Shown: in pieces, positions 24,010 through 34,660 of the stretch | How positions within the stretch are numbered: position 1 is the first letter of the stretch | Layout: the number at the start of each line of letters is the position of its first letter | Notes under the pieces: generated by a model | Database searches by the model: none | The model's input: the letters and a program-made list of their open reading frames with translations, nothing else | What the model was told of the DNA's origin: nothing | Source of the DNA: Gracilaria gracilis | Taxonomy: Eukaryota; Rhodophyta; Florideophyceae; Gracilariales; Gracilariaceae | Assembly (NCBI GenBank): GCA_030374805.1 | Contig: JARGSG010000012.1 | Span: 1,207,402 to 1,271,401, forward strand | DNA length: 64,000 nucleotides | Direction: 5' to 3' | Made by a program: the position numbers and the translations under genes

Positions 24010-24390
24010 TTAACAGGTACAAAGTATCCGATTCCTATGCCAAGAGGGGGACGCCACAACAACGATTTAGTTTTACGGGAGGATCACATGGACCCTGTTA
24101 AGCAAAGACGGCTACAAAAGCAAAGAGAGAGGTTGAATATCGATGCGTTGGATCCATCAAACTTCTACAACGCCGGAGCTAGGTTTACTCTCCACAACAA
24201 ATCCTTATTCGTCGGGTACGGTCGAAGGAATCAAAATGGAGTGCGAGGACGCTCGCGTAATAAGCGATAATGTTGGGGTGTACTGCTTTTCAGGCTAGCG
24301 TACTGACCGGACAGAAGCCTCAAATTCAATATGCTGTTTCCACCAGATCAGAATTCACTCTAACCATGAAACAACAAAAGATTCTGAAGT
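24010..24390 (+). other. Unassigned stretch with a short basic ORF
   Basis: A frame from ATG 24089 to 24270 encodes a basic 60-residue peptide (begins MDPVKQRRLQKQRERLN, ends RGRSRNKR). It has no start context or relative that I recognise. It may be a fragment of another element cut by the Copia insertion. Confidence 0.3.
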
Positions 24391-24394
24391 CTTC

Positions 24395-24871
24395 TTACAG
24401 AATCTGCTGCAAAATTGTACCGCCTCCAGAACGATGCATCCCACGAACGAAGCGTATTTGATGTTTGCTACTTAAATCGATATCGAACACGTTACGAAGA
24501 TTGATTGCAAACTGAGAAAAGTCTGAAAGAAACTCATTAACACGAACATTTTGGAATAAATTTTCTTTCTTCCGTTCCTTCTTTGTATCCTCGTTGCAAC
24601 CAAGACAATGCTTTATATCGGTTTCCAAGTATCGAAAGGTTTCGGGATATACCTCTTTCATAAACGTAGTGTACAAGCAAAATTACGGCGTTAACAATTC
24701 CTTCAAAACGGTATATATTGTGCTTTGAATAAGGTAGTCGAAAAAGTAAAAAATTCTCTTGTCATCGGTGGCAATTGAAGAAGAAAGATGATAACTGAAC
24801 AAAATTGACTGTCGGGATATATTTTTGATGACGTCTAGTGATGTTGCAGTTGAAAATGTTGCTACAGGCAT
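24395..24871 (-). pseudogene. Short unrecognised gene with one in-frame stop
   Basis: The frame starts at ATG 24871 (MPVATFSTATSLDV), runs 62 codons to a TAA at 24683-24685, then continues open in the same frame for about 95 more codons to 24395, giving a 158-residue product. The second half contains GCNEDTKKERKKEN. A TATA-like GTATAAAAG lies about 85 nt before the ATG. No domain is recognised. Either the gene is broken by the stop or only the 62-residue peptide is made. Confidence 0.4.
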
Positions 24872-24954
24872 GGTGCAATGAATGAAGTAAGAGCTTTGGT
24901 TGCTTTAACAGGAATGAGAGAAGTAGATGTACTCAAACGGCGTCGTCGGACTTC

Positions 24955-24962
24955 TTTTATAC
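24955..24962 (-). promoter_or_regulatory. TATA box for the ORF starting at 24871
   Basis: The minus strand reads GAGTATAAAAGAAG about 85 nt before the ATG at 24871. The same motif (GGAGTATAAAAGG) lies about 105 nt before the pogo transposase ATG, at 35549-35558. Confidence 0.5.
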
Positions 24963-25242
24963 TCACCAAAAGGTCGCCTATCTGAGTAGTGGCGGTCTAT
25001 TTCCTCGTCGAATTTCCCATCGGCACTTGTTTCTTGGTGCCATGCTTCTTCCTGGTTTGTGCATAGAACGCACAAGCGTGACGCCCTTAGGTGTCACGGT
25101 GTTACGGCTGTGAGAGGAAAACGTGTCTTTGTATAACACGTAGTTCAATAAGTACACATGTTGTTTCTCGTGCTCACCCTGCACCTGTGCACTTGTGCCA
25201 TACTGTAAGGAAAATGTGCGCAATGTGATGGACGGATAAGGT

Positions 25243-26239
25243 TCAGTTGTTCGGCACGCGTCTAGATGGGCCGAACACATACATTGGCCCAAAAGAGATC
25301 ATTGATTCTGGTTTTCCTTGGGCATCCCAAGCCTGGCTGCAATCCAAAACCTCTATCTCAGCAGCATCACCGCCTGCATCCTGCGATTCAGCTTCCGTGT
25401 TCAGTATCTCCCTTGACACGATGGTATTCAACGCACGTTGGCGAGTGGCACGAGCAGTGGCAATTTGACGACGCTGGGGGCGTGTCGAAGTCAAATGATC
25501 CATCAGCGCCCTTCGGCGAGGAGCGAGCTCAGCAAGATGCTGAAGTTCTGCGTTATTTTCGTACGTGCGAGACCCGGAGCTGCGTTTGCGAAGAGCTTCT
25601 AGAACACTGTTTGCGGTCAGATGGGCTCCATATGCTGTCCTCACTTTCACCGTACCACTTTCATCAACGTCTGACTCCAGCACAAGTGAACGAGAGTTTT
25701 TGAGGTAAGTGTCAACCAAGTAGTCAACCGTCACATCATCCGAACCATCGCGAATAACCCATAAATCGGAGAATGCAATACCAGTCACATCGGGACCAGC
25801 CTTAGCATGAACCCAAATTCCAGTCTTCTCGAAGCCACTGCGAATGTTACGGACTGTTAAAGCCTCCAATAAGGCGATATTGATGCCTTCACCAAGATCA
25901 AAAATGTCTAACACCACTTTGAGGCTGCTCATGCGATGAAGTTCTTGTTGGAAGTATGACTTGTATGGTCCAAAGACAGTGACATCCAAGGGCTGGAGTA
26001 TATGGCTAGAATGAGATAGAAGTGCTACCACGATCACACGGTTGTCGTTGAAGAACTGGAGCGTACGGAACTGAATGTGGCTCGAGTAGCCGTCCAACAC
26101 CAGAAGTAAATACCTTCCATTACCACGGAGCTCTTGCGTCTCTTCAACAAAATGTGTGGCCGAGTTGTAGAAGATTGCGAAATCAACACCAGCTTTCTCA
26201 CGTTGGTAGAGATAGCACGGTGGAAGAAATTCGTGAAGG
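25243..26239 (-). pseudogene. pogo/Tigger-like DDD transposase, C-terminal half (split gene)
   Basis: Read on the minus strand, this is the downstream half of the transposase begun at 35447. Before the 285-codon frame (26100-25243) the same frame reaches back to the insertion point at 26239. It holds VLDGYSSH (second catalytic Asp) and LQPLDVTVFGPYK (third Asp), the signature of pogo/Tigger DDE_1 transposases. A variable, Arg-rich C-terminal tail then leads to the stop at 25243. The Gypsy element 26240-34660 separates it from its N-terminal half, and the reading frame joins precisely across the GAAGG duplication. Confidence 0.88.
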
Positions 26240-27090
26240 TGTGAAGCAACACCTCTGGCGGGAAAAGCGCAAGCTCACGAAGACGTTTGGAATCTTCCCC
26301 TCGACAGGGCAGCACAGCGAACAGAGCACTCCGGGAATGACACAGCTAAGCCGGATGTAAATCCGAGGTGAAACCACCACGATCAGCGTCGGAGCGTGAG
26401 GCTGAGTAGTAGTCCGTAGAGATCCACGTGTTCACACGGTCACGAGATGAGTCTTCGAAAGAGAGTAGCGCGGCAACGACAAGGTGTCTGAAACGGGCCA
26501 CTGCGAACAGGGCAAAAAGGCAAACCCAAAAAGGGGAGAAAGCAAACCACCAGAGTGCGGAAAAAAAGAGAGAATACAACAAACCCAATACAGGGGCGAG
26601 TATACGACAATAGATCGGAAGGAGACACACAAATAGTGGTTATACTCTGAGCGCCACAAGGGTGCGTAAGTATACGTGAACAACGCAGTCGTCACTGCAC
26701 TTGGAGGTGAACAATCCGCGAAGGCGTGATAGTTAGGGCCAGAAGCCCTTGCTTGGCAAGGGGCAGTTTACTTGGGGGACCGATGCTCAACCCTCTAAGT
26801 ACCGAGCTCGGGGCACCACTGACAGTGGTTGCGCAGGGCAAAATAATCTTTAAAATATCTAAGTAAATACAGCAATGCTGGGTGCACTGCCTCCGGCATA
26901 TCCGTGCTACACGTGTGCTATTCACACCCGCTAAGCAGCGCCTCGAGCCGTGCAATCCACGTGTACATGTGTGGAAATTACTTTAGCGAGGCGACGCGCT
27001 AATAGCGGTGTAGCTCATATATATCTACTAACGCATGATGCGGAAATTAAGTAAGTACCTCAAAACGCCTCCAAGGAGTGTTGTCCTTCA
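26240..27090 (-). repeat. 3' LTR of the chromovirus
   Basis: 851 bp and the partner of 33810-34660. In plus-strand orientation it starts TGTGAAGCAAC and ends CCTTCA. A TATATATA motif near 27018 sits about 100 nt before the ATG of the plus-strand ORF at 27126, so the LTR edge could serve as an antisense promoter (inference). Confidence 0.93.
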
Positions 27091-27125
27091 TATCTCCCTC
27101 CTTAAGAGTGAGCCACGCCGTCACG

Positions 27126-29083
27126 ATGGCGGGTCGAACTCCCAGCCATGGGCATAAAAGCGCATCCCCGAAGTCTTCGGATTCCATCTCGCCTCGCGAA
27201 GACCAAGTCGCTACCACTCCAAAATGCAAATCTCGCTCCAGCGACGATCATTCATGTTCACAACAGTCTGCTTCTCGCTCTCGCGGTGTTACTACCAACC
27301 ATCCCGTTCCTCGAGTGCCTCGCGCGATGAGCGGTCAACCTCCGAACTCGGAATACTTCTCCGGATCTCGTTTCGTGCCTCTTCCGCAAAGCGGCATTGC
27401 TTCTGGGGCGTCCCAGGGACTCAACGCCAGTGGCGGGCACATTCTCCCTCCGGGGCAGCAGCCCCATGGTCACTTCATGCATGAAGTGCCGTTGCCTTTC
27501 TACGACGAGCTAGTCGGGCTGAATCCTCGCATTCACGCGCATCTCTTCCGGACTGCTCCGTGGTTTCACCCTACAACCGTTTTCAACGAGGAGCTCATCG
27601 CATCCTTTGCGGACGGTACCGATCGCCTTCCCGGGGATCTTCCGGCGTTAGTCACCACTTCGTGGGATTGGCGTCGACGGGTTGCCGTCCCTCCTCACGC
27701 AATCTTGCGGCGTTCCTGCGAGTAGCTAGCTTCCGCTCAGGCGGCATTGGTTCGCTTGGGCTATGCACGGCAGAGCCGGGCGAACTTCGAGTTCCCAATT
27801 ACTGATTCCATCAGCTTTGATCTCCGGTTGTACCGTACACAAGGCGAGATTTCGTATTGCGCCCGCTTGGCGGTGGTTGAGACTTACTCCTGGAGAGGAC
27901 GTCTTAATGTACGCCAGGAGGCGGTGTGTTGGATTCATCCAATCATCCGGGCGGAGTTCAGGTATCTTCGCCGGGAGTCCCGTTCGCGGTGGTTACAGAA
28001 CTTCATCCGCGATGAGCGTCGTGCGCGTTCCCGTTTCGGGTTTCTCGTCCCTTACCAAAACACGGAGATCAATCGAATCAAGCACAATCACCGGCTGGGC
28101 CGTTACGTTCCCATTCCCACTTGGTGGTCCTCGGTGGAGGTGTGTCGTGGGTGCTACGTGGAGTTGCCCCCGGTTCTCTTCTATCTGGGCTCCTGCCCCA
28201 TCGAGGATCCTTATTCCGAACTGTGGTCCGTGGTGCTCACCGAGTGGGCAATCCGCACCGCGGCTTATCTTCTTGGGAAGTATATGACCAGTATCGACTG
28301 TGGTATGTCCCGCCTCGCCTTCGTTTGTGAATCCGAGAACTCTCGTTGCGGGTCCCGCTGGGAGGTTAAAAAAATGCCGAAGAAGTTCGTGGGCTCCTCG
28401 ACGTAGTCGACCGAGTTGATCGGGCCAGCGTGCCCTTCGCTCAGAGCGGCCGCGGTCACGAGGACGGCAGTTTCAACCGGTCTCTGGGACGACGCACGCC
28501 ATTGGCAGGAGACTTCATCTTTTTCAATCCGTGGGAGGTGCAAGAGATCACCGCAGCTGAAGCGGCAGCTCTCCGGATGGCTCCGAGGTATATTCCTTAC
28601 GGGCATCACGTTAGCTTCGTCGACGCTGACGATTTTTACCACGCCTACGGCGGCGACGACGACCAAATGATGGACGACGAACCCGAGAGGGGGTATGATG
28701 ACGACGTACTCGAAGAGGTTCCTTCCACCAACGCGGTTGAGCCGACCTCCAATGACACGGCAGCGCCGGGAATGGCGACGGCTGAGCCGGTGAATCCACC
28801 CGCACCCGAACATTCGTCGGTAGGTGCCGTGGTGGCTTTCCTTCCGGACGAACCAGATGTGATCGAAGTGCCTGCCGTCCTCCTCTCTGGAGGTGGGACC
28901 GGTGAGGCGGCTGTGATCGCTCAGATCCTCCGAGGAGTTGGGCGTTCCGCAACTGTCGCGAGCGGGGACGTCGCCGCAATGCGGAACGCGTTGGCTGCAC
29001 GCCTGACTGGCGGATCCAATTCCAGCAATGCGGGTACTGGTGACGGCGCTCCGGGCCCTTCCAACCAAGGGTCGGAGGCTTAG
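27126..29083 (+). pseudogene. Antisense ORF of the chromovirus, unknown protein (two breaks)
   Basis: About 650 codons on the strand opposite to pol, starting at ATG 27126 only 36 bp from the LTR edge. The frame has one TAG (27723-27725), stays open to a second TAG (28404-28406), and continues in another frame from about 28410 to 29083. The N terminus is Ser/Arg-rich (MAGRTPSHGHKSASPKS). The middle is Trp- and Arg-rich with a folded-domain look (TWWSSVEVCRGCYVELPP). The C terminus is acidic and Ala/Gly-rich. It does not resemble Gag, envelope or any host domain that I know. Size and amino-acid composition argue for a formerly coding gene that is now decayed. It ends convergently with pol, about 175 bp from its last codon. 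Confidence 0.6.
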
Positions 29084-29257
29084 TCCATCTTCCACCTGAT
29101 TCCCGCTATGCGGTGTTGTTGTAGGATATAGCTTTGATGGCCATTAAACCTACTTCCGTCTATGACGTATATTTTTCCTTTCCCAAGTGCCAGCTTCGTC
29201 TTCTCCCACTTCTCAACTTCCTTCTAGGTGAGCTAGCTTCTTCCCCTTCGGGGCGTG

Positions 29258-32200
29258 TTATCCCACTTGGGCGTTGACAATTGTCGCCGGGAGACCCGTG
29301 AGAGTACGCCGATGGTACTGCACCACTTTCGATCGTGGGAGATGCTCGATTGGCTCATCCGAGTCATCCTCGGGCCCGTAGCCGTACCAACGTACGAGAT
29401 ACTGTATGTACCCCAACGAATGGTATGATTATTCCACTATGTGGTCGACTACGAACTCCGGCCGAAAGGCTTCCCGGCCTTGCCGTGTGATTACGACATC
29501 CTGCTTCGGAGAGCTCTCCGGCGGCTTCACCGTGTGTGGCACTGCGTCGATGCTCCGGTTAGACCGAGTTGTGTGCAACAAGGTTGGTGGAACTGTAACT
29601 TTGCGGTGTGGTCCCCTACTTGGGTCGTTTGTCACGCGTCTCGCGGTGTCGGTGTTCCCGTTGGGGTCCCAGGTGGGCGTATCGCAAGTTTGCGTGGTAG
29701 CAACCGTTTCGATGGAGTTGTGTGTGGCGTTGAAAGCGCTCGCGTCAACGGTAACCCTGATTGAACCGGCCTCGCCGTGGTAACACCTGACGTTGTCAAC
29801 GGGTGGCCGTCATTGGTCTGCGCCATGGCGTGGTCCGCCTCCGTATGCACGGGAGGTGTCAGCTCGGTTTGTCGACGTGGTTCGCCAGCTGAGCTGATCT
29901 CTCTTACAGGTGTAGTCCATGTGCTACGGTTGGCACTGCCCTGCTGGGCATTTAGCGACGTGTTCATGGTGTGGCCCACCTCAGGCGTGTTGGGCGACTT
30001 AGTCTCCGACGAGTCTTCGCCTTCTTGGACGTGCGAGCTCAACGGCGCCTTAGGCGGTATTTCTACTCCGTTATGCGCCGTAGTCACTCCAGGCGCGTTA
30101 TGCGGCGTAGGCAACGGCTTCGCCGGTAACGACTGAGTCTTCTCGGTGCTGTCCCGCACGGCGGTAGTTTCTGGTGACGATTCCGCTTCTGCGTTGATGC
30201 GCTGCGACCTTGACGAGACGCCGGGCTCCCGAGAGGGCTTTGATTGCGCATTAGCGGTGTCTCTCTTCCGTGCCACACGGTGCTCCTCACGCGACAGCGC
30301 GGAAGCATGACGATCAACGAGTCCCTCACCCTCCTTAGATGGAGCGACATGGAAAGTGGGTGTCAATGCGCCAAGGCGGCGAGTAATTACGCCAGGCGGC
30401 GGGGCTTCAGACAGCGCAGCGCCAGGGTGCGTAGAGTCCGATAACATCGGCAAATCCGAGAGTCCCCTATTATGGTGTGGTACCTCCCTAGGGCGGTCGA
30501 TCGGGGGTGGGTCCGGTGTGTCCGTAGTGTTCGTTTCCGCTTCTGCGGTAGAATGTCGCCTTGATGGGTCGTTTCCTGCAGGCGGAGGTGCAAAAACCAC
30601 GCGATCGCGGGAGATGTGTTCGTGTTACTGACCCATCTCCACTATGACAGTGTCGGATTCCACAGCAATTGTCTTGAAGGGACCGTCGGCGACGGGTGAG
30701 AGCTTGTGGCGTTTCTGCTTGCCTGGGTTCCAATACTCCTTAGGGATGAACACATATTCTTCTTCTTTAAGGGCGGGTGGTCTTCGAGGGGCTCGCTCAT
30801 CGAAATTACGCTTATATGCGGCTTGTGACCGGGCCATTGACCGTTGTGCTGCAGGGACCAGCTTGGTAAGCCATGTCTTCCAGGTTTCCCTGTATCCCTT
30901 CGTCGAAGGAAATTGATCCAGCGTTGGCTGTGCTTCGAGCGCCACGGGCGGCGGGGTGCGAGACAGAACCAATTCAAATGGAGTCAATCCTGTAGTACGG
31001 TGTACCTGTGTGTTGTATGCGAATGTCAGCGCATCGGTGAACAGATCCCACGTGGTGGGGTGATCGGCTACGTATGAAAGGAGTGCTGCTAACAGCGTCC
31101 GGTTAAACCGTTCAGCCTGCCCATTACACTGAGGGTGGTAGGTTGTCGTGAAGAGATTCTTGACATCCAGAATCCTGCATACATCCCCGAAGAACCGGGA
31201 GGCAAACTGTTTCCCGTCGTCGGAGAGTAGATTCACCGGTGGACCGTAGACGAATGCCCAATGGGTGACGAATGCTTGCGCAACCGTCAGTGACGTGATT
31301 CTCCGTAAGGGTACGGTACGAACGAGTTTCGAGAAACGATCCGTGATCACGAGTAGAAATTTGTTACGCCGCTTAGTAGCGAGGAAGGGTCCCAAAATAT
31401 CGATAGCTACGAATTCCAGGGGCGCCCTTGCGGGGACGAGCTTCAACTTCGTCGCATGGCGGCGAAGCTTGACGCGATTTCGAGCACACTCGGGGCAGAA
31501 CCTCACAGTTGCGTAGCAATCCATAGCCATTGCTGGTCAGTAGAATTTCCTTCGCAATGTAAGGTACAGTTTCCGTCCTCCGACGTGACCACTAAGTTTG
31601 GCATAGTGTGATAAGTGTAACACCCGAGATTGTAGGGCGTGTGGCACCACTATTTGTGGGTTTCCAGTTACCGTGCGAACGAGATATCCAATATCATTCA
31701 CCCGAAAGGGGAGATCAGCTCCTCCATTGAGTTGCGCCCGAATCCTCGTGCAGTAGGGATCGCTGAATTGTTCCCTAACCATCTCCTCCGTTGTGACGGG
31801 TACGAAGTTCCCTGGTAGGGGGTTCGCACTTTCGCTGACAGCGAGTAGGTCATCCAGTTCCTGGTCAAAATCCAGTTCGTCTGGCCATTCCTCTTCGATA
31901 TCATCCAGATCAACGTCATTGTAGTCGTCAACTGCGAAGCAGGGTATTTCCTCGTCATCGACGGCTAACGCTTCCCCTGTGGTGGGTAGGCGAGAAAGGG
32001 CGTCGGCTGGTGTACTGTTGGCGCCCTTCTTGTAGGCGACGTCGAAGTCGAACTCTGCAAGACGCAGTCTCCAACGCATTAAGCGGCCTGAAGGCTCCGA
32101 TATGGAGAGTAGCCATCTCAAGGATGAGTGATCCCTGTAAACGGTGAAATGAGCACCCATGAGGTAGGGGCGTAGCGTGCATAATGCCCAAACTACTGCA

Positions 32201-33612
32201 AGAAATTCCTTCTCCGAGACGGAGTAATTCTTCTCATGCACGTTCAACGAACGGGACCAGTACCCAATTGGCTTGCGTTCCCCCTCTGAGGTGGTTTGAA
32301 ACAAGGCGCAGCCTACCTGGTAGTCACTAGAATCCGTGTCCGCGGTATATGAACGTCCCGGTTTCGGTAATGACAATACTGGTGCCGTGGTTACAGTCTC
32401 TTTGAGAGAGTTAAAGGCTTCCGTCTGAGTAGACGTGAATGGGTCCAGCTTCGGCGGTTGACCCTTCTGCAGAAGCGCGTTGAGAGGTGCTGCAATGTCC
32501 GCGAAGTTGGGAATAAACCGTCTATAGACGTTGACTAATCCTAGAAAGGATCTCAGTTCAGTCTGGGTAGTCGGATCCGTGGCCTGTTTCAGGGACTTCA
32601 CACGAGCTTCCTTGATCATGACAAGTCCTGGACGGATTATGTGACCCAGATACTTGACAGTATCCGTGAAGAATTCGCATTTCCTCAGCTTGAGTGTCAC
32701 TCCGGCGTCTCGTAATGTGGCCATTATGTCTCTCACATGTGTGAGGGGATCATCCAGATTATCTGAGAATACAATGACGTCGTCAAGGTAGACGAGACAA
32801 GTACGCCACTTGAAGCGGGCCAGTAGGATATCATTAGCACGCTGAAAAGTAGCGGGAGCATTGGTTAAACCAAAGGGCATCCGTTTAAAACGGTAGAGGC
32901 CAGAATGGCAGACAAATGCTGTCTTGTCCTGATCCTGCTTCCTCACTGGCACCTGCCAATATTCTCAATTATCATCCAATGCCGTGAATACGATAGCAAT
33001 TCCGAGAGAATCGATTTATTCGTCCATGCGTGGAATAGAGTACACCTCTTTGACGGCCAAAACGTTCAGGCGACGATAGTCGATGCAAAAGTGCCAGGAA
33101 CCATCCAGTTCGGGAGCCAGTACCACTGGTGATGCCCACGGCGAATGTGCCGGTTCTATAACTCCTGCACGGAGCATCTTGTCCACCTGAAATTGCTCTT
33201 CTTCCCTGGCCTTGGGCCCTTCCCTGTACGGATGTTGGGCTACTGGCCGAGAGTTCGGAAGGAGATCAATCCGGTGTTCCGTGGTATTTATCTCTCCGAG
33301 AGAACCATCCCACATTTTGGTGAATTCACGAAGCATATCGCGCAGGCGTTTGCTGTGTGTCTCCGGAACATGTCGGAGGTCGAGTTCTTCCAATTACTTC
33401 ACTGGGTCCAATTGGTCGTAACTCCTCGGAAGGCGTGCCTTCTCTGTCTTAACAGGTTGCTGACCGGAGAGACTCGGCGACGGAGACGAATGGGATTGGG
33501 ACTCCTTCCCCTCCCTAGAGTGAACGATTCCGGGCACATCGGCAGCAGTCATCTTTGTCGGTACCAACGCAATTGGATGCGGCATGACCGAGCCAATCAC
33601 TTGGTTCTTCAC
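29258..33612 (-). pseudogene. Chromovirus pol: RT, RNase H, integrase, linker, chromodomain
   Basis: In element order, the RT begins with HRIDLLP...GPKAREEE (near 33270-33210), WASPVVLAPELDGSW and CIDYRRLN. Its active site is YLDDV (about 32785). RNase H follows (ADTDSSDYQVG, YRDHSSLRWLL) to 31537. The integrase (31530-30625) has a CPEC zinc site and catalytic residues in VAIDILGPF, LLSDDGKQF and NGQAERFNRTL. After a TAA at 30625-30627 the same frame continues through HISRDRVVFAPPP into a 320-residue Pro/Ser/Thr-rich linker. A frameshift then leads to a chromodomain (29305-29456). In-frame stops at 33394, 33016, about 32968, 31537 and 30625 show decay. At 31537 TGA stands where the other Gypsy copy in the window has the Trp of YYWPHM. 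Confidence 0.92.
29305..29456 (-). pseudogene. Chromodomain of the chromovirus integrase tail
   Basis: The minus-strand frame reads FVVDHIVE, a TAA, then SYHSLGYIQYLVRWYGYG and DEPIEHLPRSKVVQYHRR. This is the chromodomain pattern: VV-x-I-ld, YLVrWyGyg, EPiehL, then a basic helix. In chromoviruses such domains direct integration to modified chromatin. Here it is separated from the integrase by about 390 codons instead of following it closely. One stop interrupts it. Confidence 0.85.
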
Positions 33613-33809
33613 CTAACTGCGTGTCTTCGGACGATCTGACAGCGTCATGACCAGAACAACCGTACAACGGGATAATCGACAGCCAATTGGCTGGGACTTC
33701 CAGTGAACTTCCAAATGGAGACAAGGGCAAAAGGACTGACCTCGCAACGAGTGAATTAACGAGTGAATCTTCCGACAAAAACTAATCGTTTCTAAGTCCG
33801 GAGACCACT
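33613..33809 (-). other. Short leader of chromovirus; gag and protease absent
   Basis: About 200 bp separate the 5' LTR edge from the first pol-frame sequence. No CCHC knuckle, DTG/DSG protease motif or Gag-like frame is present. Either the element deleted this region or it relies on proteins from another copy. Confidence 0.6.
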
Positions 33810-34660
33810 TGTGAAGCAACGTCTTCGGCGGGAAAAGCACAGGCTCACGAACACGTTCGGAATCTTCGCCTCGACAGGGCAGCACAGCGAACGGAGCACT
33901 CCGGGAATGACACAGCTAAGCCCGGTGTAAATCCGAAGTCAAACCACCACGACCAGCGTCGGAGCGTTGAGACTGATTAGTAGTCGGTAGAGATCCGCGT
34001 GTTCACACAGTCACGAAATGAGTCTTCGAAAGAGAGTAGCGCGACAACGACAAAATGTCGGAAACGGGCCACTGCGAACAGGGCAAGAAGGCAAACCCAA
34101 AAAGGGGAGAAAGCAAACCACCAGAGTGCGGAAAAAAGAGAGAATAAAGCAAACCCAATACAGGGGCGAGTATACGACAATAGATCGGAACGAGACACAC
34201 AAGTAGTGGTTATACTCGGAGCGCCACAAGGGTGGGTAAGTATACGTGAACAACGCAGTCGTCACCTCACTTGGAGGTGAACAATCCGCGAAGGCGTGAT
34301 AGTTAGAGCCAGAAGCCTTTGCTTGGCAAGAGGCAGTTTACTTGGGGGACCGATGCTCAACCCTCAAAGTACTGAGCTCGGGGCACTACTGACAGTAGGT
34401 GCGCCGGGCAAAATAATCTTTAAAATATCTAAGTAAATACAGCAATGCTGGGTGCACTGCCTCTGGCATATCCGTGCTACACGTGTGCTATTCACACCCG
34501 CTAAGCGGCGCCTCGAGCCGTGCAATCCACGTGTACATGTGTGGAAATTACCTCAGCGAGGCGACGCGCTAATAGGAGTGTAGCTCATATATATCTACTA
34601 ACGCATGATGCGGAGACTAACGAAGTACCTCAAAACGCCTCCAAAGAGTGTGTTCATTCA
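33810..34660 (-). repeat. 5' LTR of the chromovirus
   Basis: 851 bp and the partner of 26240-27090, with the same TG...CA termini on both strands. GAAGG follows directly at 34661-34665. Confidence 0.93.

Larger units (their letters stand above)
26240..34660 (-). mobile_element. Ty3/Gypsy chromovirus, complete with LTRs and target duplication
   Basis: Two 851-bp direct repeats (26240-27090 and 33810-34660), each running TG...CA, bound the element. The 5-bp GAAGG occurs immediately outside both (26235-26239 and 34661-34665). Pol reads on the minus strand, so 33810-34660 is the 5' LTR. A polypurine tract (AAGGAGGGAG, about 27094-27103) precedes the 3' LTR. A candidate primer site (TGGTCTCCGGACTT on the minus strand) lies 2 nt after the 5' LTR. 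The order in element direction is: 5' LTR, short leader, RT, RNase H, integrase, long linker, chromodomain, then an oppositely oriented ORF, then the 3' LTR. No gag or protease was found. The LTRs differ at roughly 10% of the first 270 columns, so the insertion is old. Confidence 0.95.

Noticed and set aside
24555-24960. Terminal inverted repeats of the pogo-like transposon
   Set aside because: The only similarity between the flanks at 24.95 kb and 35.55 kb is a TATA-containing promoter motif in the same orientation, not an inverted repeat.
27126-29083. Envelope-like gene of the chromovirus
   Set aside because: It lies on the opposite strand to pol and shows no signal peptide or membrane-anchor pattern.
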